From Saprospiraceae bacterium (lineage in GTDB: Bacteria > Bacteroidota > Bacteroidia > Chitinophagales > Saprospiraceae), in contig JAGQXC010000028.1 in NCBI GenBank assembly GCA_020436785.1, positions 1 through 39,937 on the forward strand: a stretch of 39,937 bases of DNA. The letters run 5' to 3'. The notes beneath the pieces are model-generated. The model searched no databases. It was not told the DNA's origin and worked only from the letters and a program-made list of their open reading frames with translations. The stretch's first letter is position 1. Each line of letters begins with the position of its first letter. Of this stretch, positions 18,766-29,700 are shown piece after piece. A program made the position numbers and the translations under genes.

Positions 18766-21744
18766 ATGAGAGTTAAGTTGGACACATGGTTGAAAAATGC
18801 CTCCATGCTTTTGGCTTTTATGTTGATAACAGCCATGGCTTGGTCGCAAAAAACTATTACAGGTACCGTCACGGATGCTGATTCCGGAGAACCTCTAATC
18901 GGAGCGAATATCGTGATCAAAGGTACTTCCACTGGTAATGTCACCGATATCGACGGAACCTACTCGTTACAAGCCAATATGGGTGATGTACTGGTGTTTT
19001 CGTATACCGGTTATGACAATCAGGAAGTAACGGTCGGAGCTTCAAACGTGATTGACGTGGCGATGACGGTCGGAAAACAGTTGGAGGAGGTTGTGGTAAT
19101 TGGTTATAGTTCGGTTAAGAAATCCGACCTGACCGGTGCCGTGGTACCGATAACTGAAAAAGATTTTAACCGGGGTGTAATCACCTCACCGGAAGAACTG
19201 ATTCAGGGTAGGGCAGCAGGGGTACAAATTACCTCAGCGTCCGGAGAACCTGGTTCCGGGATTAATATCCGGATTCGCGGTACTTCTTCCGTTGTGAATG
19301 GGAATAACCCGCTTTTTGTCGTTGATGGGGTGCCGCTTAGCGGGGACAATACATCGGCTTCGGGACGGGGAATCGGTAACGTGGCAGCGAAAAACCCGCT
19401 GAACTTTCTGAATCCCAGTGACATTGTCAGCATTGACATTCTGAAAGATGCGTCGGCAACGGCCATTTATGGTTCCCGGGGTGCGAATGGCGTAGTCATT
19501 ATAACGACCAAGAGCGGACAGGCTGGCGCCGGAGTGCTGGACTATAACGTTTCACTGGGCGTATCCACCGTAGCTAATCGTTACGATCTGCTTTCTCCCT
19601 CCGAATTTATTGATGCTTATACGTCGTTTAACGGAGCAGCGGCAGCGGCCACTTTGAATGGAGGTGCGGAGACCGACTGGCAGGATGAATTATACCGGAC
19701 AGCAATTACCCAAAGTCATAACCTTTCCTTTGGTGGTGGCGGTGTTGGCGGGAATTACCGGTTCTCATTGTCTTACCTGGATCAGGATGGTGTCATCCAG
19801 GAAAGTGGAATGAAACGGGTCACTGGTCGCTTTAATGGTTCAAAAAAATTCATTCGGGATAAACTGAACCTCACTGCACAGTTCACCGTATCAAATACGC
19901 ACGACGACAACGTGCCGAATACAAGCGATACAGGTTTCGAAGGCGATTTGATCGGTAACATTCTGAAAGCCAACCCAACCCAGCCTGTTTATAATTCAGA
20001 CGGAACGTTCAAACAGGTTAGTAACACAGAGCCCAATCCACTGGCTATGGTTAAACTGACTGAAGGCTTTACCAACACACTGAGAACATTGGGTGATATC
20101 TCCGGTGAGTTTGCCATTACCAGTGATTTATCCTTCAAATCGGTCCTTGGATTTGACCGCTCTACCTCCAGTAGAGTTGACGCCCTTTCCAGTGATCTGA
20201 ACGCACTCCAGGGGATATACAACATCGGCCGGTTGTATAACAGTGATATATCCATTCTGAATAAACTGTGGGAAAATTACTTTACCTACAACAAAGATTT
20301 TGGTAACCTGACATTGAACGGATTGTTGGGGTACTCCTATCAAAGCTTTGATTACAGCGGCAAGTCCCTGGAACTGGCAAACTTCCGTACCAATGATCTG
20401 AATATCATGATCAATAACTACGGAGCTGCTCAGAACTCCATCGTTAACAATTCCAACCGCAGTATTGACGAGTTACAGTCGTATTTCGGTCGGGTAACTT
20501 TTGACATCGCTGATAAGTACTTATTGACAGGTACCGTCCGGGCTGATGGATCCACCCGTTTTGGACCGGGCAATCAATACGGATACTTCCCTTCCTTCGC
20601 CTTCAAATGGCGTTTGATCCAGGAAAGTTTTGTGCCGGATGTTTTCTCTGATCTTGGCTTACGGCTGGGATGGGGTCTTACCGGTAACCAGTCCATTCCG
20701 CATGATCAGTTTCAGTTGAGACGGCGTTACGGCGACTGGAGCCTGCAGACCGATGGCAAAGGCATCAATACGGGTGGATTAAGCACGATTTCGTTCCAGA
20801 ACCCCAACTTGAAATGGGAAGCGACCAGTCAGTTGAACCTGGGTATTGATTTTGGATTTGCCAATAACCGGCTCTCGGGTTCGCTGGATTTGTATAAAAA
20901 GAATACCAAGGATTTGTTGATCCAGGTATTTTCCGCACAACCGGCTCCCCAACCTTTTACCTGGGAGAACCTGGATGCAGATGTAGTGAATCAAGGTATC
21001 GAATTGGCGTTAAACGCATTTATTGTGGACAATGCTGACTTTTCCTGGAACATAAGTGCCAACGTAGCCTTTAATCACAACGAAGTGAAGAACTACGGCG
21101 GATTGCTGAATACCGGGGCCATTCGTGGTCAGGGTTTGACCGGAGCATTTGCCGAACGTATCGCCGGTGGACAACCGCTTTATGCCTTTTTCCTCAGGGA
21201 GTTCGGTGGATTTGACAGTGAGGGCATCACGCTTTATCCAAACGGCGACTTCCAGGAATTCGTAGGAGCAAGTCCACTACCAACGGTCAATGCTGGTTTG
21301 ACAAACTCCTTTGCTTATAAAGATTTTGATCTTAGTTTCTTCTTTGCCGGTCAGTTTGGACATTACGTTTATAACAATACGGCAAATGCCTATTTCACTG
21401 CCGGTTCATTGGCCAACGGGCGTAATGTAACGAAGGATGTAGTAGGTAATGGTGAAGGACGATTGAATGCACCTGACGTATCGACCCGCTTCCTTGAAAA
21501 AGGCGATTTTGTACGTCTGCAAAACCTGTCACTGGGTTACAACGTTAAGACGATGGGAGATGTGTTTAAATCCATCCGGTTGTTTGTGACCGGACAGAAC
21601 CTGTTTTTGATCACCAAGTACTCCGGCCAGGATCCGGAAGTAAACAACGATGCCTCCATCAACGGCATTCCTTCGTTAGGAATTGATTACACGACGTATC
21701 CACGTCCGAGAACGTTTACATTTGGTGCTAGCGTATCCTTTTAA
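18766..21744 (+). CDS. SusC/RagA family TonB-linked outer-membrane protein
   Basis: A 992-residue TonB-dependent transporter. The signal peptide covers about residues 1-27 (ends AMAWSQ). A carboxypeptidase-regulatory-like domain follows (about 28-110, with GTVTDADSGEPLIGANIVIK and FSYTGYDNQEV), then the EEVVVIGYSSVKK segment, the plug (about 120-245, with IRIRGTSSV, NPLFVVDGVPL, DASATAIYGSRGANGVVII) and a long barrel ending in phenylalanine. There is no N-terminal STN domain, so it is not expected to signal through an anti-sigma factor. SusC proteins import glycans, peptides or other large nutrients with a SusD lid; here susD starts 21 bases downstream. The substrate is unknown, and no glycoside hydrolase or protease gene sits alongside to hint at it. 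Confidence 0.95.
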   Translation: MRVKLDTWLKNASMLLAFMLITAMAWSQKTITGTVTDADSGEPLIGANIVIKGTSTGNVTDIDGTYSLQANMGDVLVFSYTGYDNQEVTVGASNVIDVAMTVGKQLEEVVVIGYSSVKKSDLTGAVVPITEKDFNRGVITSPEELIQGRAAGVQITSASGEPGSGINIRIRGTSSVVNGNNPLFVVDGVPLSGDNTSASGRGIGNVAAKNPLNFLNPSDIVSIDILKDASATAIYGSRGANGVVIITTKSGQAGAGVLDYNVSLGVSTVANRYDLLSPSEFIDAYTSFNGAAAAATLNGGAETDWQDELYRTAITQSHNLSFGGGGVGGNYRFSLSYLDQDGVIQESGMKRVTGRFNGSKKFIRDKLNLTAQFTVSNTHDDNVPNTSDTGFEGDLIGNILKANPTQPVYNSDGTFKQVSNTEPNPLAMVKLTEGFTNTLRTLGDISGEFAITSDLSFKSVLGFDRSTSSRVDALSSDLNALQGIYNIGRLYNSDISILNKLWENYFTYNKDFGNLTLNGLLGYSYQSFDYSGKSLELANFRTNDLNIMINNYGAAQNSIVNNSNRSIDELQSYFGRVTFDIADKYLLTGTVRADGSTRFGPGNQYGYFPSFAFKWRLIQESFVPDVFSDLGLRLGWGLTGNQSIPHDQFQLRRRYGDWSLQTDGKGINTGGLSTISFQNPNLKWEATSQLNLGIDFGFANNRLSGSLDLYKKNTKDLLIQVFSAQPAPQPFTWENLDADVVNQGIELALNAFIVDNADFSWNISANVAFNHNEVKNYGGLLNTGAIRGQGLTGAFAERIAGGQPLYAFFLREFGGFDSEGITLYPNGDFQEFVGASPLPTVNAGLTNSFAYKDFDLSFFFAGQFGHYVYNNTANAYFTAGSLANGRNVTKDVVGNGEGRLNAPDVSTRFLEKGDFVRLQNLSLGYNVKTMGDVFKSIRLFVTGQNLFLITKYSGQDPEVNNDASINGIPSLGIDYTTYPRPRTFTFGASVSF

Positions 21745-21765
21745 TCAAGCAAATTCATTGATATC

Positions 21766-23265
21766 ATGAAAATGAACAAAGCGATCAATATATTTTTAGG
21801 CAGTGCAATGATCTTGGCTATGTTGCCTGCCTGTACGGACCTTAAGGTCAACGAAGTCGACTCCATTGTTGAAGAGAATTCCGGTGGTTTTGTCGCAGGT
21901 AATCCCACCGATCTATTGGCGTCTGCATACAATGACCTGGGCTCCTATACCGATCAGGCAAACATTTACGCGTTATTAGAACAACCATCCGATGAGATGA
22001 TTCCTCCGACCCGCGGGGTAGACTGGGGAGATAATGGCGTGTGGCGTTTATTGCATACCCAGGCTTGGGATGCCACCCACTCACAAGTACTTGGCGTGTG
22101 GAACCAATTAAATTCCTTTGCGTACAAATGCAATGAAATTCTGGCATCCAACCCCAGTCCGCAGCAAGCCGCGGAGGCCAAATTTCTACGGGCTTTGAAT
22201 ATGTACTATGTAATGGACTTCTATGGTCAGGTGCCTTTCCGTGAAGTAACGGAAGGGGTGGATGTTGACCCCAGAGTGCTTTCCAGGTCCGAAGCATTTG
22301 ATTTTATCGTGAAAGATCTAACAGATGCTTTATCCGGATTACCCAATGACGGACCAGTCGTTGGAGGACGGGGTACTGCAACTCAGGCTGCAGCCAATGC
22401 GCTGTTATCCCGGTTGTACCTCAATAAAGCCGTCTTCACCGCCGACAATCCTGCCGGCCCGTATAATTTTGATGCCGGGGATATGACTAAGGTGGTACAA
22501 TATGCTGATGCCGTGGCTGCTGCAGGTTACGACCTGGAGGATGAGTACTTTAAAATATTCTCCACCGACGCGGAAAAAGAGGTCATTCTCAACAGCATAG
22601 CTGGGACACCCCAGAATAGATGGTTTATGACCTTGCATTACGATCAAAATCCGAGTGGTTGGAATGGATTTACCACCCTGGCTGATTTTTACAATAAATT
22701 TGACAAGAATGACCCACGAATTGGAAATTATCCTGCACCGGATGGTTCGCAATTCTCTGGCATTGGCCGTGGTTTCCTGATCGGTCAGCAGTATAAAGAT
22801 GACGGAAGTCAACTGATCGATTCCCGTACCCAAAAACCCTTGCAATTTACCACGGATGTTCCGTTGGCTGGTGCGGCCACCGATAAAGGTATCCGGGCCA
22901 TTAAATACCACCCGGCAAATGCCGGCAAATACATCATGTTCCGTTACGGTGAAGCGTATATGAATAAGATTGAGGCCATTGTACGGGGAGGAAGCAGCAC
23001 AGAGTCAGCGTTGGATGTGGTTAATGCACTGAGAGCTAAACGTGGAGCTCCCGCTCTTGCAAGTATAGATATCAGTGGTGTCCTGGATGAGCGTGGCCGT
23101 GAATTGTACTGGGAAGGATTCCGTCGTGATGATCAGATACGCTTTGGTACGTTTACAGATACCTGGGAAGCGAAAACAACTACCGATCCTAATCGGGTAT
23201 TGTTCCCGATTCCTCAACAAGCTTTGGATTCGAACCCGAATTTGGTTCAGAATCCCGGTTATTGA
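21766..23265 (+). CDS. SusD/RagB family nutrient-binding outer-membrane lipoprotein
   Basis: A 499-residue lipoprotein. The signal peptide ends in a lipobox LPAC with the lipidated cysteine at residue 23. The family pattern is clear: a helical TPR-like N-terminal part with AKFLRALNMYYVMDFYGQVPF, then AANALLSRLYLNKAVF, and a C-terminal part with YGEAYMNKIEAIVRGG, VNALRAKRG, ELYWEGFRRDDQIRFGTF and FPIPQQALDSNPNLVQNPGY, the standard SusD ending. It caps the SusC barrel and captures ligand on the cell surface. It is co-transcribed with susC (21-base gap) and followed by a strong terminator, so the pair forms a closed two-gene unit. Length is normal. Ligand unknown. Confidence 0.95.
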   Translation: MKMNKAINIFLGSAMILAMLPACTDLKVNEVDSIVEENSGGFVAGNPTDLLASAYNDLGSYTDQANIYALLEQPSDEMIPPTRGVDWGDNGVWRLLHTQAWDATHSQVLGVWNQLNSFAYKCNEILASNPSPQQAAEAKFLRALNMYYVMDFYGQVPFREVTEGVDVDPRVLSRSEAFDFIVKDLTDALSGLPNDGPVVGGRGTATQAAANALLSRLYLNKAVFTADNPAGPYNFDAGDMTKVVQYADAVAAAGYDLEDEYFKIFSTDAEKEVILNSIAGTPQNRWFMTLHYDQNPSGWNGFTTLADFYNKFDKNDPRIGNYPAPDGSQFSGIGRGFLIGQQYKDDGSQLIDSRTQKPLQFTTDVPLAGAATDKGIRAIKYHPANAGKYIMFRYGEAYMNKIEAIVRGGSSTESALDVVNALRAKRGAPALASIDISGVLDERGRELYWEGFRRDDQIRFGTFTDTWEAKTTTDPNRVLFPIPQQALDSNPNLVQNPGY

Positions 23266-23289
23266 TACGATAGTTCATTCCATAAACGA

Positions 23290-23333
23290 AAGCTGTCCCC
23301 GGGGTTACCTTCGAAGGGGACAGCTTTTTTTTT
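23290..23333 (+). terminator. Intrinsic terminator of the susCD operon
   Basis: AAGCTGTCCCC (23290-23300) pairs with GGGGACAGCTT (23316-23326) to give an 11-bp GC-rich stem, followed at once by a T-run to 23333. It lies 25 bases after the susD stop. It should separate susCD transcription from the following lipoprotein genes. Confidence 0.9.
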
Positions 23334-23348
23334 AATTTGGGGATCACC

Positions 23349-23378
23349 TTGGGCATGCTTTGAAATCACCTAATTTTG
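23349..23378 (+). promoter_or_regulatory. Consensus-like promoter for the CRTAC1 gene pair
   Basis: TTG (23349-23351), 19 bases, then TAATTTTG (23371-23378) matches the Bacteroidota TTG/TAnnTTTG promoter with standard spacing. It lies just after the susCD terminator. A start site about six bases past the box would fall at about 23384, on the in-frame GTG that is one of the two possible start codons of the gene. Confidence 0.5.
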
Positions 23379-26300
23379 TTTTTGTGAAACCTCTTACCAC
23401 TGGATTACTTCTTCTGTTTTTTGGGCTGAATAGCACTTCGTGCAAGCAAGATCCCGAACATGAAGCCCTTTTTGAGTTGCTACCCTCCAACCAGACTGGT
23501 GTTCACTTCACCAATTCGGTCGAAAACTCAGCCGATTTTAACATTCTTCTATATCGTAATTTTTACAATGGCGGTGGCGTGGCTATTGGTGATATTAATA
23601 ATGATGGTCTGGCCGATCTTTACTTCACCAGTAATCAGGGTAAGAACAAATTATACCTTAACCAGGGAAACATGACATTCTCCGATATTACGGAATCGGC
23701 CGGAGTTGGCGGGGAGAAAGCCTGGAGCACCGGAGTGGTTCTGGTTGATATCAATCACGATGGTTGGCTGGATATCTATGTATGCAATGCCGGTTATGTG
23801 AAAGGAGACGATCAGGAAAATGAATTATTTATCAATAATCAGAATTTAACTTTTACGGAGGCGGCGGCGGACTACGGGTTAAATGAAAACGGTTACACCA
23901 CCCATGCTGCCTTTTTTGACTACGATCTGGACGGCGACCTGGATGTTTATATGTTAAACAACAGCTTCATTCCGGTCAATACACTTAATTATCAAAATAA
24001 AAGGGATCTCCGGGCGAAAGATTGGCCGGTCCAGGATTTCCTAAAGGGTGGGGGAGACAAATTATTGCGTAATGACAATGGCAAATACACCGATGTCAGT
24101 GAGGAAGCAAATATTTACGGTAGTCTGATCGGGTTTGGATTGGGGGTAACGGTAGGAGATATTAACGGGGATCATTATCCGGACATTTATGTTTCCAATG
24201 ACTTTTTTGAGCGCGATTACCTGTACATCAATCAGCGGGATGGTACCTTTAAAGAAGACATTGAAAAGTGGATGAACCATTTGAGCCTTTCATCCATGGG
24301 AGCAGACATGGCCGATATCAATAACGATGGCTATCCGGAAGTGTTTGTAACTGAAATGTTGCCGGATAATGACTACCGGATGAAAACCACAACGTTGTTT
24401 GAGCAGTATTCCACCTTCCAATTGAAGCAGTCGCGTGATTTTTATAATCAGTTTATGCAAAACACGCTGCAACTTAACAACCAGGATAGCTCATTCAGTG
24501 AAATTGCTTATTACAGTGGTGTGGCAGCTTCAGATTGGAGTTGGGGCGCCCTCCTGTTTGATATGGATAACGACGGATACCGGGATATCTACATCTGTAA
24601 CGGCATATTACAGGATGTTACTGATCAGGACTTTCGGGACTTTTTTGCCAATGAAGTCATTCAGAAAATGGTCATGACCGGTAAGAAAGAAGAGCTCCAG
24701 GAAATCTTATCAAAAATGCCATCCAAACCACAGCTTAATAAGGTTTTCCATAATAACGGTGATCTGACATTCACCTCCATAGGCCCTGAATGGGGTTTCA
24801 ACCAGCCCAGCTTTTCCAATGGTGCCGCTTATGGTGACCTCGACAATGATGGTGACCTCGACCTGGTGGTTAATAATCTCGAAAACGAAGCATTTATCTT
24901 TCGTAATAAAAGCTCTGATCGCCTTCATCATCATTACCTAGGATTTAGCTTGAAAGGAGCCGGCTCCAATTCGTTTGCCATCGGTTCTGAAGTGTTGGTC
25001 TATCAGCAGGGAAAGGTGCTCAATGCACAAGTTATTCCAACCCGGGGATTTCAGTCTTCCGTGGACTACCGGGTACTATTTGGATTGGATACGATCCCAG
25101 TCATTGATTCGGTCCATATCATCTGGCCTGACCGCACTAGATCTGTTTTTGGCCCCCTTGAGGTCGACAGTTTTTATCACATGGATTACTCTGTCGTCCC
25201 CAGAGAGCCCTTACCAACACTTCCGGCAACCAAACAGAAAACGCTGCTCACCGAAAGCAGCAGTCCATTTGCCGCACAACCCGAAGATCCCTACGTTGAC
25301 TTTTATCAGGAAGGCCTGATCCTCAAGATGCTCTCAAGGGAAGGTCCAAGGGCTGATATTGGAGATGTCAATGGAGATAGCCTGGATGATGTATTTATTG
25401 GCGGTGCCGCCAATGCACCGGGATTACTCTACCTTCAGGGCAATGAAGGATTTAAGTTGGCGGATACCCGCACTTTTTTGCGGGATGCGGTCTATGAGGA
25501 TACCGCCGTCCGGTTGTTTGATGCTGATCAGGATGGTGATTTGGATTTGTTTGTAGGTTCAGGGGGGAACCGTGACCGGGCTGGTTCGACCAATTTGCAA
25601 GACCGTTTATACCTCAATGACGGAAAGGGGATTTTCTCACGGCAATCATTTTCTTTCCCTACCATGGGATACAATACGGCAGTGGCGGCACCCTATGACA
25701 TGGACGGCGACGGGGATTTGGACCTTTTTGTCGGAAGTCGAAGCGTTCCGGGAGTCTATGGAATTGATCCTCCAAGTTTTTTGTATGAGAATGACGGTAA
25801 AGGACATTTTCGTGATGTTGCGCACTCGTTGGCTCCTGCATTGGAACACGTAGGGCTGGTTACCGATGCCAATTGGGCTGATCTTGATGGAGATGGCAAG
25901 ATGGAACTGATTGTAGTGGGTGAATGGATGGCTCCACAAATTTTCAAATGGAATGGCCCCCAGTTGCAGTTGATTCAAAGCGGCATGGAACATTTATCAG
26001 GCTGGTGGAATGGCATGCAAATCAGTGACCTCGACGGAGACGGGGATATCGACCTGGTCCTCGGGAACCGGGGAGAGAATTTTTTCTTTACAGCTGATCC
26101 TGACCATCCGGTCAAACTATGGCTGGAAGACTTTGATGACAATGGTACCATAGAAAAAATCCTGACCCGGACCATCGACGGAAAGGACTTGCCCATCCAC
26201 ACCCGGGACGAATTGGCAACGCAAATTGCCAGTTTGAAGAAGCAGAATCTCAGGCATATCGAATATGCGACGAAATCCATTGACCAATTATTTTCGAAAG

Positions 26301-26725
26301 AAGTTTTGCAGAAAGCCCAGGTGAAAGAAGCGAATTATTTTAAATCAAGCATTGCCTGGAATGATGGCAAAGGTCATTTTAAGGTGGAAGCCCTGCCTGC
26401 TGAAGTGCAATTTTCGTGTGTTTGTGCGATTAATTGTTCGGATGTAAATGGCGATGGTCGGCAAGATCTGATACTGGGAGGAAACGAGTCTAATTTTACG
26501 CCACAATATTCCAGGTTAGACGCGAGCCGTGGACAGGTTGTTCTCAACCAGGGAAATGATGACTGGAAATGCATTAATCAGGAGGTAACCGGTTTACATC
26601 TGTCTGGGGATGTCAAGCAAATTCTGCCCATAAACATCCAGGGCCAGACGTATCTTTTAGTCATGATCAATAGTGCGGAGCCGCGATTGTTCCGGCTCAA
26701 TAAGTCGGACAATCCACCATTATGA
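23360..26725 (+). CDS. CRTAC1 family lipoprotein (FG-GAP/VCBS and ASPIC/UnbV)
   Basis: Up to 1121 residues from a TTG start at 23360; a GTG at 23384 would give 1113 and fits the promoter-like element better. A lipobox-like STSC places the lipidated cysteine at residue 28 (or 20). About seven FG-GAP/VCBS calcium-binding blocks follow (for example DINNDGLADLYF, DLDNDGDLDLVV), then an ASPIC/UnbV-type region near residues 535-605 (TRGFQSSVDYRVLFGL, IIWPD), then six more blocks (for example DADQDGDLDLFVG), the last two separated by a helical insertion (DELATQIASLKKQ). Such proteins are predicted surface calcium-binding beta-propellers often found near SusCD; the biochemical role is not established. 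Its stop overlaps the next gene by four bases (ATGA). Confidence 0.88.
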   Translation: MKSPNFVFVKPLTTGLLLLFFGLNSTSCKQDPEHEALFELLPSNQTGVHFTNSVENSADFNILLYRNFYNGGGVAIGDINNDGLADLYFTSNQGKNKLYLNQGNMTFSDITESAGVGGEKAWSTGVVLVDINHDGWLDIYVCNAGYVKGDDQENELFINNQNLTFTEAAADYGLNENGYTTHAAFFDYDLDGDLDVYMLNNSFIPVNTLNYQNKRDLRAKDWPVQDFLKGGGDKLLRNDNGKYTDVSEEANIYGSLIGFGLGVTVGDINGDHYPDIYVSNDFFERDYLYINQRDGTFKEDIEKWMNHLSLSSMGADMADINNDGYPEVFVTEMLPDNDYRMKTTTLFEQYSTFQLKQSRDFYNQFMQNTLQLNNQDSSFSEIAYYSGVAASDWSWGALLFDMDNDGYRDIYICNGILQDVTDQDFRDFFANEVIQKMVMTGKKEELQEILSKMPSKPQLNKVFHNNGDLTFTSIGPEWGFNQPSFSNGAAYGDLDNDGDLDLVVNNLENEAFIFRNKSSDRLHHHYLGFSLKGAGSNSFAIGSEVLVYQQGKVLNAQVIPTRGFQSSVDYRVLFGLDTIPVIDSVHIIWPDRTRSVFGPLEVDSFYHMDYSVVPREPLPTLPATKQKTLLTESSSPFAAQPEDPYVDFYQEGLILKMLSREGPRADIGDVNGDSLDDVFIGGAANAPGLLYLQGNEGFKLADTRTFLRDAVYEDTAVRLFDADQDGDLDLFVGSGGNRDRAGSTNLQDRLYLNDGKGIFSRQSFSFPTMGYNTAVAAPYDMDGDGDLDLFVGSRSVPGVYGIDPPSFLYENDGKGHFRDVAHSLAPALEHVGLVTDANWADLDGDGKMELIVVGEWMAPQIFKWNGPQLQLIQSGMEHLSGWWNGMQISDLDGDGDIDLVLGNRGENFFFTADPDHPVKLWLEDFDDNGTIEKILTRTIDGKDLPIHTRDELATQIASLKKQNLRHIEYATKSIDQLFSKEVLQKAQVKEANYFKSSIAWNDGKGHFKVEALPAEVQFSCVCAINCSDVNGDGRQDLILGGNESNFTPQYSRLDASRGQVVLNQGNDDWKCINQEVTGLHLSGDVKQILPINIQGQTYLLVMINSAEPRLFRLNKSDNPPL

Positions 26726-29700
26726 AAAGGTATTTCTCACAAAAATTATTCGGGTGTCCTAACCTTACTCCCGTATTTTATCTGGTTCTTATGGCCGTAG
26801 TTGGCACTGGATGTGCCAAGGATTCAAACACCCGATTTAAGACCATTAAGTCATCCACCTCAGGAGTCCACTTTCGCAACGACCTGACGCCTACCTCTGA
26901 AATGAATATTTTTAATTACCTCTACTTTTACAATGGTGGCGGGACTGCCATCGGGGACGTGGATGGTGACGGCCTCCCGGATATCTATTTCAGCGCCAAT
27001 CAATTACCCAACCAACTGTATTTGAATCAAGGCGGTTTCAAATTCAAAGAGGTCGCTAAGGCAGCCGGTGTGCAAGGTCCGGACGGATGGACAACCGGCG
27101 TTGCGATGGCAGATGTCAACGGTGATGGCCGGTTGGATATATATGTGTGCCAGTTGGGTAGTCACCTCACTTTCCAACAACGAAACCAACTTTACATTAA
27201 TCAGGGTAACAATGAAGAGGGTATTCCAGTATTTAAGGATGAAGCCCATGCTTACGGACTGGACATAGCATCCTATTCGACACAGGTTGCATTCTTTGAC
27301 TACGACCTGGACGGCGATCTGGATATGTACCTCCTGAATCACTCTGTCCACAACAATGGCACCTTCGGTAAAAGGGGATCCCTGTTGGATGAACCACATC
27401 CGACTTCCGGGGACCGGTTATTCCGGAATGACGGGAATCATTTCGTGGATGTAACCCAGGCTGCAGGCATCTATTCAACGGTTGTTGGCTATGGATTGGG
27501 GATCATTACACCGGATGTGAACAATGACGGTTGGCCGGACATCTACATCGCCAACGATTTTCATGAAAATGATTACCTGTATCTCAATCAGAAAGACGGC
27601 ACATTCAAAGAGGCACTTTATGAGACCATGGAACACACCTCGCGGTTTTCAATGGGATGCGATTGGGGGGATATCAATAACGATGGATGGAATGAGATCA
27701 TGACGCTGGATATGCTGCCCGAAGACCCGGTCATTCTAAAATCCTCAGCTGCAGAAGACGCGTACGACGTCTATCAATACAAGCTTAAATACGGTTATGG
27801 TCATCAATTTGCACGCAATAACCTTCAATTTAATTGGGGCCTTAATCCTCAGAACGGAGAGCCATTGTTTGCAGAAATCGGCATGATGAGCGGAATCTTT
27901 GCGACCGATTGGAGCTGGAGTACATTGTTCAGTGACTTCGACCTGGACGGATACGAGGACATCTTTGTCTCCAATGGAATACTCAGGCGGTCAAATGACC
28001 TGGATTACATCAATTTCATTACCAACGACTCCATTCAGGCCCGATTGACCAGTCCGATGGTTTCTCCCAAGGATTTCGATCTGTTTAATCAAATGCCGGA
28101 GATCAAATTACCCAACTACATGTATCACAACAATCAGGACCTGACATTTACGAATGTCTCTTCCGATTGGGGTTTGGATAAGCCGTCATTTTCAAATGGC
28201 AGCGCCTATGCGGACCTCGATAATGATGGTGACCTAGATTTGGTCATCAACAACATCAATGATGTAGCAGGGATTTACGAAAATCAAACGATCCAGTGGG
28301 GTCAGGATTCACTGCATTTTCTCACCCTCATTCTCAATGGTAAATCTCCCAATGTGCTGGGAATCGGGACCCACATCATTGCACAAATGCAAGGCCAGAC
28401 AATTACCAGAACGGCAAGTGTGACCAGAGGCTTCCAGAGCTCTGTGGATTATCGTCCCAGTTTGGGTTTGGGCAAGCATAACAAGGTGGATTCATTGTGG
28501 GTCATCTGGCCGGATCAGACCTATCAATTATTGACAGATGTCGTTGCAGACCAGTTTCTGGAAGTCAATCAAAACCAGGCTGAAGGCCTTTATCATTGGC
28601 ACAATGCAGGTACGGCTTCCCCACTCGCCTATCGATACAAGGATCTTTCAGCCACAACTCATCTGGACCATGTGCATAAAGAGAATAATTTTATCGAATT
28701 TAACCGGGAGCCTTTAATTCCGCACATGAGCTCACAGGAAGGTCCGGCTTTAGCCACCGGCGATGTCAATGGGGATGGGCTACAGGACCTGTTTATGGGT
28801 GCAGCCCGTCACGATACCGCGCTGATCTACCTGCAAACGGGACCAGGAAATTTTGTTCCTGACCTGGTCAATCAAGATTTATGGGCGCATGAAGCCCATT
28901 ATGAAGATACGGAAGCAGCAATGGCAGATTTTGATGGGGACGGTGATGAAGATCTGATTGTCGCCAGTGGTGGGAATGAATTCAGCAATACTTCGCCGGA
29001 GACTTACATCCGATTTTATCGCAATGCTGGTGGCGTATTTACCTCCGATCGTTTTCCGGCAGTCGGTGTGTCGGCATCGGCATTGGTAGTAATGGATGTT
29101 GACCAGGATGGGGACCAGGATATTATCGTCGGTGGAAAGACCATTCCCAGGCATTATGGCTTACCGGCTTCTTCTTATGTATTTGTCAACGATGGTCAAG
29201 GTCATTTTTCAGACGCAACCCAAACCGTCGCGCCTTTTTTTCAGGATATAGGCATGGTCCAGGATATTAGTACCGGGGACATGAATGGCGATGGCGAAAC
29301 GGATTTGTTAATTGCCAGTGAATGGTCACCGGTCATGATAGCCTTGCATCACGGAAGCACATTTGAATTGATCAAGGGACCGCAGCTAGGCTTGGAACAT
29401 TCCGAAGGATGGTGGAACACCTTTATTTCCGGTGATTTTGACGGTGACGGCGACCTGGACTTTATTGGTGGTAATTTGGGATTGAATTCCAAGTTAAAAG
29501 CCGATAAAGATCATCCCCTGATCATGTATCTGGCTGACTTTGACCACAATGGGGATCAGGAACAGGTGCTTACCTATTTCAATCAGGGGTCGTACAAATC
29601 GTTTGCAACGATGGACGAGCTGGCCAAGCAACTGCCCAGCATTCGTAAAAAATACAACACGTACCACGAATTCGCCAAGGCTGACATCCGGGAAGTGTTT

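Noticed and set aside
21754-21771. Short inverted repeat TTCAT/ATGAA over the susD start
   Set aside because: Five-base arms are expected by chance around ATGAA starts in AT-rich sequence; the same applies to TTCATTCATGAA at the haloperoxidase-like start.
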